Below are positions 1 to 10,480 of a stretch of 64,000 bases of DNA, one piece after another; position 1 is the first letter of the stretch, and each line of letters begins with the position of its first letter. The DNA lies in NCBI RefSeq assembly GCF_900698985.1, contig NZ_LR217730.1:496001-560000 (forward strand). Reading direction: 5' to 3'. The notes beneath the pieces are model-generated. The model did no database searches. It was not told the origin of the DNA and was given only the letters and a program-made list of their open reading frames with translations. The position numbers were made by a program, and so were the translations under genes. The stretch is from Erwinia_E haradaeae_B (GTDB taxonomy: Bacteria; Pseudomonadota; Gammaproteobacteria; Enterobacterales; Enterobacteriaceae).

Positions 1-1612
1 AGAATTTTTATAAAAATAGCAAAGGATCTAATTTATCTAATCTTATGTTAATAAAAATTATAGTCATTATAAATTATAATGTAGGTATATAGTATTCTTC
101 ATGTATTACACTTTTTTTATCGTTAGATAAAATTATGACGATTAGATATGCATTCATTGAGTACCTCATTTATTATTTTATTTGGTATAATATTATTAGT
201 TTACCCTCATATGTTTATGTAATATTTTTCTGAATTAACAATATCATTAATATGTTTTTAAGAATAAGGTAAACATAATAGTAAGCATTATTATACTGAA
301 TACGATTGATTATCTCTCAAGATTATTTATCTTTTGATTATAGTACACAAATATTGATTAAAAATTTTACTCAGTAGATGCGTTTTAAATGTGCTATATT
401 AAGAAGAGGTAATGTATAATTTTGTGTTAGATTTTTTAATGTTTTATAAATTAACGCTAAAATAGTCACTCAAGGCTGTATAACCTATTTATATTAAAAA
501 TATAATATTTTCTAGATTTTTGCAGAAGATTTATCACAGGTAATATTTGATATTTTAGAATATCATCCTATCCTATATATAGGATAGGATGATATTCACT
601 ATTCTAAAACAATACATTATAAAATAAAAAATTATTATTTTATAATATTTAATGATTTAACAATTATTATTAGTTATATGTTCTTCAATAATATCATCAA
701 TTACTTTTATAAGTTAATAAGTTATTTGAATTTGAATTCTTATTTTGTACGGTTAATAATAATTAGATTTTATATTTAAATACAGATCATAATGTGAGTA
801 TATGAAATATATATGTATAGCATACTTGAAGTTAAACTAAAAGATTTACAACGCGTTAAATATTAATATTGTAATTTGTATTATTTAATTAGAGAAAGCT
901 CATCTATAGTTCATAGAGCACGAATAGGATATAATATGTTTTTTAAGTTTTTTGATATTTAAGTCAACTATAATGTTATATATCGTGTATATGAGTGAAG
1001 CGTTTATACTAGAAATAATAATAACTATTTAGTATAGATAAATTTATATTAAACTTAATGTTTCATATTTTTTTATGTTATAAAAAATTTTTCTAAATAT
1101 GCGTTTAGGAGTAATGGCAGTATTACAAACCTTTAGGGTGAGCTGTTGTATTTGATAACGTATTAGATGTATTAACTCAGCGATCTTTTTTATATCATTA
1201 TCACTATATCTAGTATAACTACTAGAGGTGTAATTCATCTTGATATTTTAGTTATATATTATATACTGCATAATAAGTTATTTATATATACTAAAATTTT
1301 CATTATTTCTCATAATAAAAAAATTAATTTTATTAAAATTACATTCACATGCTAAAATACTATCAATGTTTTTTGTATTTTTTTGAAAAAAATACGCATA
1401 ATATTTATTCATATTAGTTTCTTCGGAGAAGAATTTTTACAGAGTGATGTAAAATATATTTTTCTAAAATTTTTTATATTGTATATTTCATGATCATATA
1501 TACACTGAATTTTTTTTGTCACAAGATTTATTATTAATTTTATTAAGTTTTGAGCATAAGTTAAGAGTATTCTAATAATCTAAATATTAGACAGAGGAAC
1601 ATACATTAGATT
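1..1612. other. Gene-poor AT-rich stretch left of lptM
   Basis: I recognise no coding gene here on either strand. The only short open frame (64 codons, minus, 1044-1238) has no recognisable motif and no good ribosome binding site. In E. coli the cyaA/cyaY genes lie on this side of lptM, but I could not find remnants of them. The one conspicuous structure is the perfect palindrome at 558-597, listed separately. Confidence 0.6.
558..597. repeat. Perfect 40-bp palindrome (hairpin/cruciform)
   Basis: The 20-base arm gaatatcatcctatcctata is followed immediately by its exact reverse complement, with no spacer. A second pair of complementary 9-mers, ttttagaat (553-561) and attctaaaa (601-609), allows an alternative longer stem with a bulge. 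There is no T-run directly after the stem, so it is not a textbook intrinsic terminator. It could be a bidirectional transcription stop, an mRNA end-protecting structure, or a protein-binding site; the sequence does not decide. Confidence 0.85.
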
Positions 1613-1822
1613 ATGGCAATAAAAATAATTAAAATATTAGTTTTTTTTATTATGATTACCAGTTTGACTGGGTGCGGTCTTAAAGGTTCACCTGATATTT
1701 CCCGTAAACTTATAAAAAACTATTTTCATAATTCCATAAATTATTTTAATTTATGCAAGACTATCAGTGATAGTGTGATTTTGACTACTCTAATTAAGAA
1801 AGACTTAGTACTCACTGAGTAA
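1613..1822 (+). CDS. lptM: LptM (YifL) small lipoprotein
   Basis: This 69-residue protein has a lysine-containing N-terminus, a hydrophobic stretch and a lipobox ending in Leu-Thr-Gly-Cys, so Cys21 should be lipidated after signal peptidase II cleavage. The segment SLTGCGLKG is the signature of the YifL/LptM family, whose E. coli member is about the same length (67 aa) and helps the LptD-LptE lipopolysaccharide translocon mature in the outer membrane. The part after residue 28 does not resemble E. coli, which is usual for this family. A gagga motif lies about 14 bases before the ATG. It directly precedes the dapF remnant, the same order as E. coli lptM-dapF, which supports the call. Confidence 0.8.
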   Translation: MAIKIIKILVFFIMITSLTGCGLKGSPDISRKLIKNYFHNSINYFNLCKTISDSVILTTLIKKDLVLTE

Positions 1823-1851
1823 ATAATGCAGCCTTGAGTATATCAAAAGTT

Positions 1852-2677
1852 TATTTTTTAAAAATGCATAGCATTGGCAATGATTTTATGGTCGTTTCAA
1901 CAATTAGGCTAAATATTTATTTTTCAGATTTATTGTGTCGCTTATATAATCGTTACGCCGGAATAGAGTTTAATTGATTACTAATTATCAATCCGTCCGT
2001 CGATCCTAATATGGAGATTTATGAATGTATATTAAATAATAATAGTAAAGTAATGAAATGTGATAATAAATTTCGTTATTTTGTTAGCTTTATGAGATTT
2101 CACGGTCTGACAAATAAATATAATATTTGTGTTAGCAAGCAGATAGGTTGCATGTTATGATATATTATTTTTGATGAAATAATATCTGTGTGTATGATAG
2201 GGGTAAATTGTTCGTTAAAAAATATCTCCTTTCATAGTCAAGGAAGAAAAATACATATATTGTTTTTATTTCTGAGACTAGTGTTTTGTGTGAGGTAATC
2301 TTGCTTAGTAACCTATATTGTATGCTTTTTGTTAATAATATAAAAATAACTTTTATGAAGTAGTAAAAAGGAATTCAATTGCGAGCCTTTAGTGTTTTTT
2401 CGACATAAACACATGCTAGTCTCTATGACATTGATCCTACTCTAAGTATATTTTTTGGCATATTTTTAGCATGTTTTTGAGCATAGATACATAAAACCTT
2501 ATAATGTTGTAATGAAGTTTGTGTAGAAGTTTTTGTTGGCATTTAACAAGAAATTTTATAAAGACATAGTGCGAATAAGTTTGCCTACTAGATTATTAAT
2601 AATTTTTTAGAAAACAAGAAGAAATATCTTTTATATATAATAGGGTCTGTCACGAATCTGTATAATAGATATATTTT
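1852..2677 (+). pseudogene. dapF: Decayed diaminopimelate epimerase (dapF)
   Basis: Reading across stops and frameshifts gives successive pieces of DapF in the right order: FLKMHSIGNDFMVV at the N-terminus, RYAGIEFN-stop-LLIINP, a degraded first active-site segment KVMKCDNKFRYF (the E. coli form has CGNGARC), GLTNKYNICVS, then VVKRNSI near 2360, VEVFVGI-stop-QEIL near 2530, IVRISLPTRLL near 2575 and YLLYIIGSV near 2630. At least four stops and several frame changes interrupt it, and the second active-site motif with CGSGAC is gone. DapF converts LL- to meso-diaminopimelate for peptidoglycan and lysine, so this step is lost here unless another copy exists elsewhere. Confidence 0.88.
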
Positions 2678-4112
2678 TATCCAAAAAAGAAGCATATTCT
2701 AGAAGATATAGAAAAATTTTAATATATATCTTAGGATAAAAATATATTTTGAATCTCAAGTGATTCATTCAGGGTCTAGATCACATGATTGAGTGTTTTT
2801 TATTTATACATTTACATTTTAAAATATGATTGATGGAACTCTAGCTTATATTTATATTTTTTTTTATTAACATACGTAATAAATTCATATAATTTTGCTG
2901 ATTTTAATATCTCCCTAGGTGATTGCTAAGTTATATCGATATCTCACTAGTCGTATAATACAAGATATGATAAAAGTTATTTACAAAAAATAAAATACAA
3001 ATAAAAACCTGGATGTATTTTAGCATTTCTTTTTTTAGACAATATTTATGATGAACATTATGGTTAATTGAAGTTTAATCATGCATCAAATACATATAAT
3101 AAAGTTAATTTTTAATATTTAAATACTATTTTATAGATAAATTTTGTTTTTCAAGGTATTCTTAGTATATATATTACTAAATGTAATTATGTGTAAAATA
3201 GTTTCACCGTGTTATAATAAAAATTGTAATAATGAACCCAGATTAATTATAGTTTATTAAAGATGTAAATTGATAATATTTAATATTATATAATAGTATA
3301 TATATTTAATATACTAAATTAGTGGAATTTTATTTTAAAAATAAGCAGAAAAATGATTTTAATATAATATCTATTTCTAATAGATAGTTTCATATTGTTA
3401 CTATCAGGTGTGGTAATTTATAATTGTTATTAAAGATTGAAGGATAAAAATTTTAATACTTTTTTATTATCTGATCGTAAAATATATTATATGAAGATAT
3501 GTGATATACTCAGTATTTTAAAATGAACATTGGTATTATTTAAAGTGTTTTTATTTTTATATGTTTAGAGTTTTATTACAATAATAACGATAATACTGTA
3601 TTTTGATGATCATTCATGGCATATTTAATTAGATGTGTAAAATCAAGATTGTGGAATATAAACTAAAAATAATTCTCTATTTTGAATATTAAGAATATAA
3701 AAAAGTTTTATTTTTTATTTAAGTAGCATGATTTTTTCTCCATATATTATAGTAATAGTATATGTTTACGTAACTAACTTATATGTAGAATATTGATGGA
3801 ATCTGAATAAATGTAGTATGAGTGATATATAGTGTACTGTTTGTAGAAGTTTTACATTAATCATAGACGTTTGAAAGATTTTTATAAATAAAACCATGAT
3901 TGCTATCTAATTTATAAATATAACTTGATTATATTACAAACATTATCTTGTAGTCAAAAACTTAGGGTAATATGAATTCATCTAATATTTTAGATACAGT
4001 TAATTTTTTATACGTATATATTTATATGCGTTCATTTTGTTACATGCTTTTAATGAAACATTATGACTTCATGATATAGAAATATATACGCACTTTTTTC
4101 TTAATAATTAAC
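2678..4112. other. AT-rich stretch without recognisable gene
   Basis: Between the dapF remnant and the 3' end of fbaA I see only short broken frames. In E. coli xerC and yigB follow dapF, and mscS follows fbaA; no convincing remnants of them are visible by eye. Probably fully eroded former coding DNA. Confidence 0.5.
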
Positions 4113-5192
4113 TTATAGTACATTAATAGAATTCACATCTTTAAATGTTTGTTCTAGTCTACTTACTACAGAAGATTGCGAAGCGCGTAACCATTTTCGT
4201 GGATCATAAAATTTTTTATTCGGTTGATCATTTCCTTCAGGATTGCCAAGTTGTTTTTGTAAGTAGTATTGATGATTAGTATAATACTGAAGAATACCTT
4301 GCCAAGAAGCCCATTGTGCATCTGTGTCGATATTGATTTTTACTACTCCAAATCGGATAGATTCCTGAATATCAGCAATAGACGATCCAGAACCACCGTG
4401 AAATACAAAATTTAGTGGATTATGTTGTAAATTATATTTTTTCTGAATGAATTCCTGGGAATCACGAAGAATCAGTGGTTTTAATTTTACATTACCAGGT
4501 TTATAAACACCATGGGTGTTTCCAAAAGAAGCTGCTATGGTAAAATTTGTACTAATTTTTCTGAGTGTATTATAGGCATACTCAACATCTTCTGGGTGTG
4601 TATATAGTGTAGAGTTGTCTATATAAGTATGATCAACCCCATCTTCTTCACCTCCAGTACATCCTAGTTCAATTTCTAAGGTCATAGAAATTTTTGACAT
4701 ACGTTCTAAATATTTACTAGAAATATCAATATTTTTTTCTAAATCTTCTTCAGATAAATCAATCATATGAGAAGAAAACAAGGGCTTTCCAGTGCGATTA
4801 AAATGGCTCTCACCCGCTTCTAAGAGTCCATCTACCCATGGTAATAATTTTTTAGCACAATGGTCAGTATGTAAAATAACTGGTATACCATAATGTTGAG
4901 CCATTAAATGTACATGATTTGCACCTGAAATAGCACCTAAAATAGCTGCACTATGCGAGTTGTTTGATAAAAAACCTTTTCCTGAGATAAATTTTGCACC
5001 ATTATAAGAAAATTGAATGATTACGGGAGCTTTTACTTTTGCAGCTGTTTCTAGAACTGCATTAATAGAGCACGTATCTATACAGTTAACAGCAGGCAAT
5101 GCAAAGTTATTTTGTTTTGCTATCTGAAAAATTGTTTGTACGTCCTGACCATTAAGAACACCTGGTTTTACAAAATCTAAGATTTTATACAT
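4113..5192 (-). CDS. fbaA: Fructose-bisphosphate aldolase, class II
   Basis: FbaA reversibly splits fructose 1,6-bisphosphate into dihydroxyacetone phosphate and glyceraldehyde 3-phosphate in the cytosol (glycolysis and gluconeogenesis). The zinc-site segment HTDHCAKKLLPW lies near residue 110, the ELGCTGGEEDG loop near 180 and the phosphate loop FHGGSGS near 265. An upstream frame reaches 5273, but I chose the ATG at 5192 because it gives 359 residues, the same length as E. coli FbaA, starts at MYKILDFVKPG as in the family, and has AGGAG eight bases upstream. It follows pgk on the same strand after 90 bp, preserving the E. coli pgk-fbaA operon. Confidence 0.97.
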   Translation of the reverse strand: MYKILDFVKPGVLNGQDVQTIFQIAKQNNFALPAVNCIDTCSINAVLETAAKVKAPVIIQFSYNGAKFISGKGFLSNNSHSAAILGAISGANHVHLMAQHYGIPVILHTDHCAKKLLPWVDGLLEAGESHFNRTGKPLFSSHMIDLSEEDLEKNIDISSKYLERMSKISMTLEIELGCTGGEEDGVDHTYIDNSTLYTHPEDVEYAYNTLRKISTNFTIAASFGNTHGVYKPGNVKLKPLILRDSQEFIQKKYNLQHNPLNFVFHGGSGSSIADIQESIRFGVVKINIDTDAQWASWQGILQYYTNHQYYLQKQLGNPEGNDQPNKKFYDPRKWLRASQSSVVSRLEQTFKDVNSINVL

Positions 5193-5282
5193 ATTCATTT
5201 CTCCTAATGCATGTCTTTTTTTAGGCATTAATAATACATTGTTACCACAATGAGGATGACAATAGATTGTCAAGTATATGCA

Positions 5283-6458
5283 CTACCCATGAGAGAGATT
5301 AATTGCACGTTCTTTTAAGATAGAAACCGCAGGAAGCTCTTTACCGGCCACAACTTGTAAAAATGCACCACCACCAGTTGATATGTATGAAATTTTATCT
5401 TGAATTTTAAATAAATCAATCGCTGCTAATGTATCACCTCCACCTGCAATAGAAAACGCATTACTATTTGCAATAGCATGCGCAATTTTTTCTGTTCCGT
5501 GGCGAAAATCAGGATGTTCAAATAAACCGACAGGACCATTCCAGAGAATAGTTTTTGCGCTTTTTAATAATTGAACCATTAAGAGCTCGGTTTGGCTTCC
5601 AAAATCTAAAATCTCTTCGTTTTTTGTCACTTCAGAGATTTTTTTTACGATAGGTACAGAAGTTTTAGAGGATCCTTCTTTAACACGAACGTCTATAGGT
5701 ATTGATATAGAAAAATTATCACGTAGTGTTCTGGCAATAGGAAGATAATCTGGTTCATAGAGTGATTTTCCTACCTGATTATCTATAGCAATAAAAGTAT
5801 TAGCTATACCTCCACCAACAATGATAGTGTCTGAGATTTTCGCTAGTGTACGTAATATATCAAACTTAGTAGATATTTTAGAGCCACCAATCACAGCTAC
5901 CATCGGACGTGCAGGATTTGTAAGGGCTCTTTCTAAAGCTTCTAGTTCTGCTAATAATAGTGGTCCTGCGCAAGACGTAGCTGCAAATTGACTAACTCCA
6001 TGTGTTGATGCTTCTGTTCGGTGCGCTGTACCGAAAGCATCCATCACAAATATATCGCATAGCGCAGCATATTTACGTGAAAGATGCGGGTCATTATTTT
6101 TTTCTCCTTTATTAAATCGAACATTTTCTAGTACAATAATAGTTCCTTTTTCTGAGTGAATGCCATTTAAATAGTTTGCGTTAAAGGTGACCTGAGCTTT
6201 TCCAAATTCTGACTTTAGGTAGTTTACTACTGGCAGTAGAGAAAAATTTTTATTATACTCCCCTTCAGTAGGACGACCAAGATGAGAGGCAATTATAACG
6301 CTAGCGCCTTTTTTTAATGCCAGTTGAATCGTTGGCAGTACTGCACGAATACGCGCGGTAGATGTTATAATGCCTGACTTGATTGGTACATTTAAGTCAG
6401 CACGTATTAAAACGCGTTTACCCATCAAATTTAGCTCATTCATGGTAATAATGGACAT
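5283..6458 (-). CDS. pgk: Phosphoglycerate kinase
   Basis: Pgk moves the high-energy phosphate of 1,3-bisphosphoglycerate to ADP, the first ATP-making step of glycolysis. The 391-residue protein (E. coli 387) has the N-domain substrate loop IRADLNVP near residue 20, HLGRPTEGEYN near 60, the hinge around GPVGLFE and the C-domain nucleotide loop GGGDTLAA near 350. An AGAGG motif precedes the ATG. In E. coli the operon is epd-pgk-fbaA; here epd is absent and a 1.16 kb gene-less stretch lies upstream, so the pgk promoter should be in that stretch. Confidence 0.97.
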   Translation of the reverse strand: MSIITMNELNLMGKRVLIRADLNVPIKSGIITSTARIRAVLPTIQLALKKGASVIIASHLGRPTEGEYNKNFSLLPVVNYLKSEFGKAQVTFNANYLNGIHSEKGTIIVLENVRFNKGEKNNDPHLSRKYAALCDIFVMDAFGTAHRTEASTHGVSQFAATSCAGPLLLAELEALERALTNPARPMVAVIGGSKISTKFDILRTLAKISDTIIVGGGIANTFIAIDNQVGKSLYEPDYLPIARTLRDNFSISIPIDVRVKEGSSKTSVPIVKKISEVTKNEEILDFGSQTELLMVQLLKSAKTILWNGPVGLFEHPDFRHGTEKIAHAIANSNAFSIAGGGDTLAAIDLFKIQDKISYISTGGGAFLQVVAGKELPAVSILKERAINLSHG

Positions 6459-7622
6459 AAAAACCTCTTTGTAATTTTCATTACATTATTATATATAACT
6501 ATATTTGATAAAAAATCACTATAACTATTATGCACCATTATATAATAAGAAATATGTTTAATCATTGTGTGACTTAGTGATAAAAAATGAGATATAGAAA
6601 GACTAGACTATTTTTTCAATATAATACTTACTTTTTGTATTTTTACTATTTTTACTTAAATCTATATTTTAGTTAGCAAGGGGTTATGTGAGTATACTAT
6701 TTTGCAGTAAATACTATAAAATTTTTTAAAAATAACTTCTTATCAATCAGTATTAAAACTATTTTTTATAATGTTAGTTAATAAAATATTACATTAATAT
6801 AATTTCAGCCTTAACTATGATAATAATAAAATATTAATGCATAATATAATTTATATGTTGTACGATCAAACTAACTGCTAATTTTTATTCTATAAAGAGT
6901 TTATTATGACAAGTTATCTATATATAGCACATCTAGTACATTGATAAAATTAAGATATTGATTAGATTCGTTGATATATTACAGCAGCTTACTAAAAAAC
7001 ATTTATAAAAAAAAGATGATCGATATCATTGACTATTTTTTTTAAAAGGGGCATTTAATTTTTCTATTGTTGATAGAATTAAACTATTAATATTTATTAA
7101 TATAAATATATAAATGTATAGATACATAGATATGGAAATTTAAAAATTCTAATATATCTACAAAGATATCGATCTCTTTTTAAGTATATATATTTTATAG
7201 AGAAGATTTAGAGCATCTTGAATTTATAAGAGTATTTTTTTTAAAAAACATAAGAATACTATTCACATTTTTAGTATATAAAACATTATAGATTAGCTAT
7301 AATGTAAAAATATTTATTATATGTGTTTTTGATTATAATAGCGATATTTTTATTTTAAATATACTAAAAGAAAATACTATTAATATTTATTAAATTTTCG
7401 CTATAGGATAAGACTGTATTAAGTAAGATTGGTATAACTTATCATTTTGTGAAAAATAAGTTATAAAATTTTATAAAATAGTTTATCATATATTTTAAAT
7501 TTTATTGTTTTGAAAATATTAGTTTTTTGTTATACATTTATTGAAAATAAAATAGAAAAAATCAAGATCATTTATATTTTAAAGATTATTTTAGATTGAA
7601 AGTATTCTGATTTATTTTATGA
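6459..7622. other. AT-rich stretch where epd would be expected
   Basis: E. coli has epd (erythrose-4-phosphate dehydrogenase) between tktA and pgk. I searched by eye for its active-site and C-terminal motifs on the minus strand and found none, so either it is completely eroded or was deleted and the space filled by drift. No other gene is visible. The promoter for pgk-fbaA presumably lies near the left end and sequence after tktA near the right end. Confidence 0.5.
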
Positions 7623-9623
7623 TTAAGAGAATGACAATAATTCTTTGGTTTTTGTAAGTATATTTTGAATAGTAAAACCAAATAATGAAAATAATTTTAC
7701 GGCTGGTCCTGATATACCAAATGTAGTCATAGCAATAATTATACCATTAAGTCCAGTGTATTTTGACCAAAAACCTTCAATGCCTGCTTCAATTGCTATA
7801 CGTGCTGTAATATGTTTTGGTAATACCAGTTCGCGATAATCAGATGCTTGCATATCAAAGGTGTCAGTAGATGGCATAGATACGACGCGTGCTTTATATC
7901 CTTCCTCTGTAAGTTGTTTATATGCAATTACCGCTAACTCTACCTCAGATCCAGTAGCGATAAAAATTATTTGTGGAGAACCGATACAATCTTTTAGGAT
8001 ATAACCACCGCGAAAAACATTAGATAACTGTGAAGTTGTGCGCGCTTGCTGTGGTAGATTTTGACGTGATAAAATTAATGCTGTCGGTCCATTATTGCGT
8101 TCCACGGCATGTTTCCATGCAATTGCACATTCTACTTGATCACAAGGGCGCCAGGTGCTCAGATTTGGTGTTAAGCGTAAGCTTGCCAATTGTTCAATAG
8201 GTTGGTGCGTTGGGCCATCCTCACCTACTCCAATAGAGTCATGAGTGTAAATCATGATATGTCGGATTTTCATTAATGCCGCCATACGTACAGCATTGCG
8301 AGCGTATTCAACAAACATAAGAAAAGTAGCAGTATATGGTAAAAATCCACCATGTAAAGAAATTCCGTTAGCAATAGCAGTCATGCCAAATTCACGTACT
8401 CCAAAATGAATATAATTACCTGTTATATCTTCATTAATAGATTTTGATCCAGACCACATTGTGAGGTTACTAGGTGTGAGATCAGCGGAGCCGCCGAGAT
8501 ATTCTGGTAATAATGTTCCAAAAACTTCAATAGTTTTTTGAGAAGCTTCACGACCAGAAATATTTCTTGGGTTATTTTGTAAGTTTTTAATGAATGCTTG
8601 TGATTTACAATTCCAATTTAGTGGTAACTCTTTATTTACTCGTCTTTGAAATTCTTTCGCTAATTTAGGAAAAACATTTGAATAATCTAAGAATGTTTTA
8701 TTCCATGCGCTCTCTTTTTTTTGACCAGACTCTTTTGCATCCCAACATTTATATATATATTGTGGTATTTTAAATGGTTCGTATTGCCAATTTAATTTTT
8801 TACGAGTAAGCGCGATTTCTTTTTCTCCGAGCGGAGATCCATGAATATAATGTGTATCACTTTTATTTGGAGAACCAAACCCAATAATAGTTTTACACAT
8901 TAAAAGAGAAGGTCGATCATCAGTTTCTTTAGCCTCTCTGATTGCTTGATGAATGATATTAGTATCGTGACCATCTATATTAGGCAGCACATGCCAACCA
9001 TAAGCTTTAAAGCGTTTCTCTGTATCATCAGTAAACCAACCTGTTATTTTCCCATCAATGGAAATATTATTTTGGTCATAAATAACTATTAACTTTCCTA
9101 GTTTTAAAGTGCCTGCTAATGAACAAGATTCATGAGAAATACCTTCCATCATGCAACCATCACCCATAAAAACATAAGTGTAATGGTCTACTATATTATA
9201 ACCAGGACGATTAAATTGAGCTCTAAGTGTATGTTCTGCAATTGCCATACCTATAGCGTTAGCTATCCCTTGTCCGAGAGGACCAGTAGTGGTTTCTACG
9301 CCTATAGTGCATCCATATTCAGGATGACCAGGAGTTTTTGAATGTACTTGACGAAAATTAACTATCTCGCTCATTGGTAAATTATAGCCAGTAAGATGCA
9401 ATAAACTATAGAGTAACATAGAAGCATGCCCGTTGGAAAGAATAAAGCGATCACGATTAATCCAAGACGGGTTCATAGGATTATGGTTTAAAAAATCATG
9501 CCATAGAACTGTTGCAATGTCAGCCATACCCATCGGTGCACCTGGATGACCAGATTGAGCTTTTTGTATTGCATCTATACTTAATATACGAATAGTATTG
9601 GCCATTTCTTTACGAGAACACAT
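7623..9623 (-). CDS. tktA: Transketolase
   Basis: Transketolase transfers two-carbon units between sugar phosphates using thiamine diphosphate and links the pentose phosphate pathway to glycolysis; it also supplies erythrose 4-phosphate for aromatic amino acids. The 666-residue protein (E. coli TktA 663) shows SGHPGAPMG near residue 25, NGHAS near 65, the thiamine-diphosphate motif GDGCMMEG near 155, and the transketolase signature GEDGPTHQPIEQLASLR near 465. GGAG lies about seven bases before the ATG. It sits upstream of pgk as in the E. coli tktA-epd-pgk-fbaA neighbourhood. Confidence 0.97.
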   Translation of the reverse strand: MCSRKEMANTIRILSIDAIQKAQSGHPGAPMGMADIATVLWHDFLNHNPMNPSWINRDRFILSNGHASMLLYSLLHLTGYNLPMSEIVNFRQVHSKTPGHPEYGCTIGVETTTGPLGQGIANAIGMAIAEHTLRAQFNRPGYNIVDHYTYVFMGDGCMMEGISHESCSLAGTLKLGKLIVIYDQNNISIDGKITGWFTDDTEKRFKAYGWHVLPNIDGHDTNIIHQAIREAKETDDRPSLLMCKTIIGFGSPNKSDTHYIHGSPLGEKEIALTRKKLNWQYEPFKIPQYIYKCWDAKESGQKKESAWNKTFLDYSNVFPKLAKEFQRRVNKELPLNWNCKSQAFIKNLQNNPRNISGREASQKTIEVFGTLLPEYLGGSADLTPSNLTMWSGSKSINEDITGNYIHFGVREFGMTAIANGISLHGGFLPYTATFLMFVEYARNAVRMAALMKIRHIMIYTHDSIGVGEDGPTHQPIEQLASLRLTPNLSTWRPCDQVECAIAWKHAVERNNGPTALILSRQNLPQQARTTSQLSNVFRGGYILKDCIGSPQIIFIATGSEVELAVIAYKQLTEEGYKARVVSMPSTDTFDMQASDYRELVLPKHITARIAIEAGIEGFWSKYTGLNGIIIAMTTFGISGPAVKLFSLFGFTIQNILTKTKELLSFS

Positions 9624-10480
9624 TCTTACTCCAGATTACATAAAATGTTACTTAGCATGTAAATTGATTGCGCACATTGCATAGATTAAAGGAAATCAAT
9701 AAATATTATAATTTAATAAAGAAACATATAAAATATTAATTTTACAACAGATTAAGTTATATTACAATCTGATAGTAATGGTATTACTAGAATCTTGCTA
9801 CATAAAGGAACTTATCGTGTCTATTTATCTATCATATATCGGCTTATCTACATATATTCACATATTTTAAATATATATAAATCTTTTAAATTAAAAATAA
9901 AGATCTATCTTATCTTCAAGATTAATTACTAAATGATATTTATGTTGTCTTAAAATAGGTTTTTTTTAATTTATTTATTTAGACTCTTTAATACTATTTT
10001 TTATTTTGTAAAATAGTCTAAGACAAAAATAGATATTTTTTAGCAACACGTGTATATCTACTTCTGGTATAAAATAATTATTTTTTGTTAACATTCTGGT
10101 TTTAATTATTATAAGATAGCACAATTATAAGCTAGAGTTTTTTTGTATCATAATGTTTTCTTAAAATAATTAATAATAACTTACATGTTACGCAGTGATA
10201 ATATTTTTTGTATATAAAATATTTGAAAATTTTATATATTTATTTTTGTTTGCATGTATACATATATATGTATGTGTATATTTGAAATGCAGATACTTTA
10301 ATACATAAGCAGAACTTTTATTAATTAATCCTTATATTATCAGTAATATTATATACAGCATATTATGAATACAGTAATATTACCAATATATTGTTATAAA
10401 TTAATCATTTTAACAGGAATAGCATGTCACTTGTATTTTAAAAGCGCATTTTTATTAGTTTAATTACAGAAAGGTTTAGC
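9624..10480. other. Divergent intergenic region tktA / murB
   Basis: These 857 bases separate divergently transcribed tktA and murB and must contain both promoters; many TATAAT-like hexamers exist by chance at this base composition, so I do not pick one. In E. coli an rRNA operon precedes murB, but there is no rRNA sequence here. Confidence 0.5.

Noticed and set aside
1044..1238. 64-codon frame on the minus strand left of lptM
   Set aside because: No recognisable motif, no convincing ribosome binding site, AT-driven composition; does not resemble CyaY, which might be expected here.
5193..5273. N-terminal extension of fbaA by 27 residues
   Set aside because: The extension is not in the family, and the ATG at 5192 has a good AGGAG and gives the exact E. 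coli length.
6459..7622. epd pseudogene between tktA and pgk
   Set aside because: Expected from synteny, but no Epd motif could be read on the minus strand, so it is not called.
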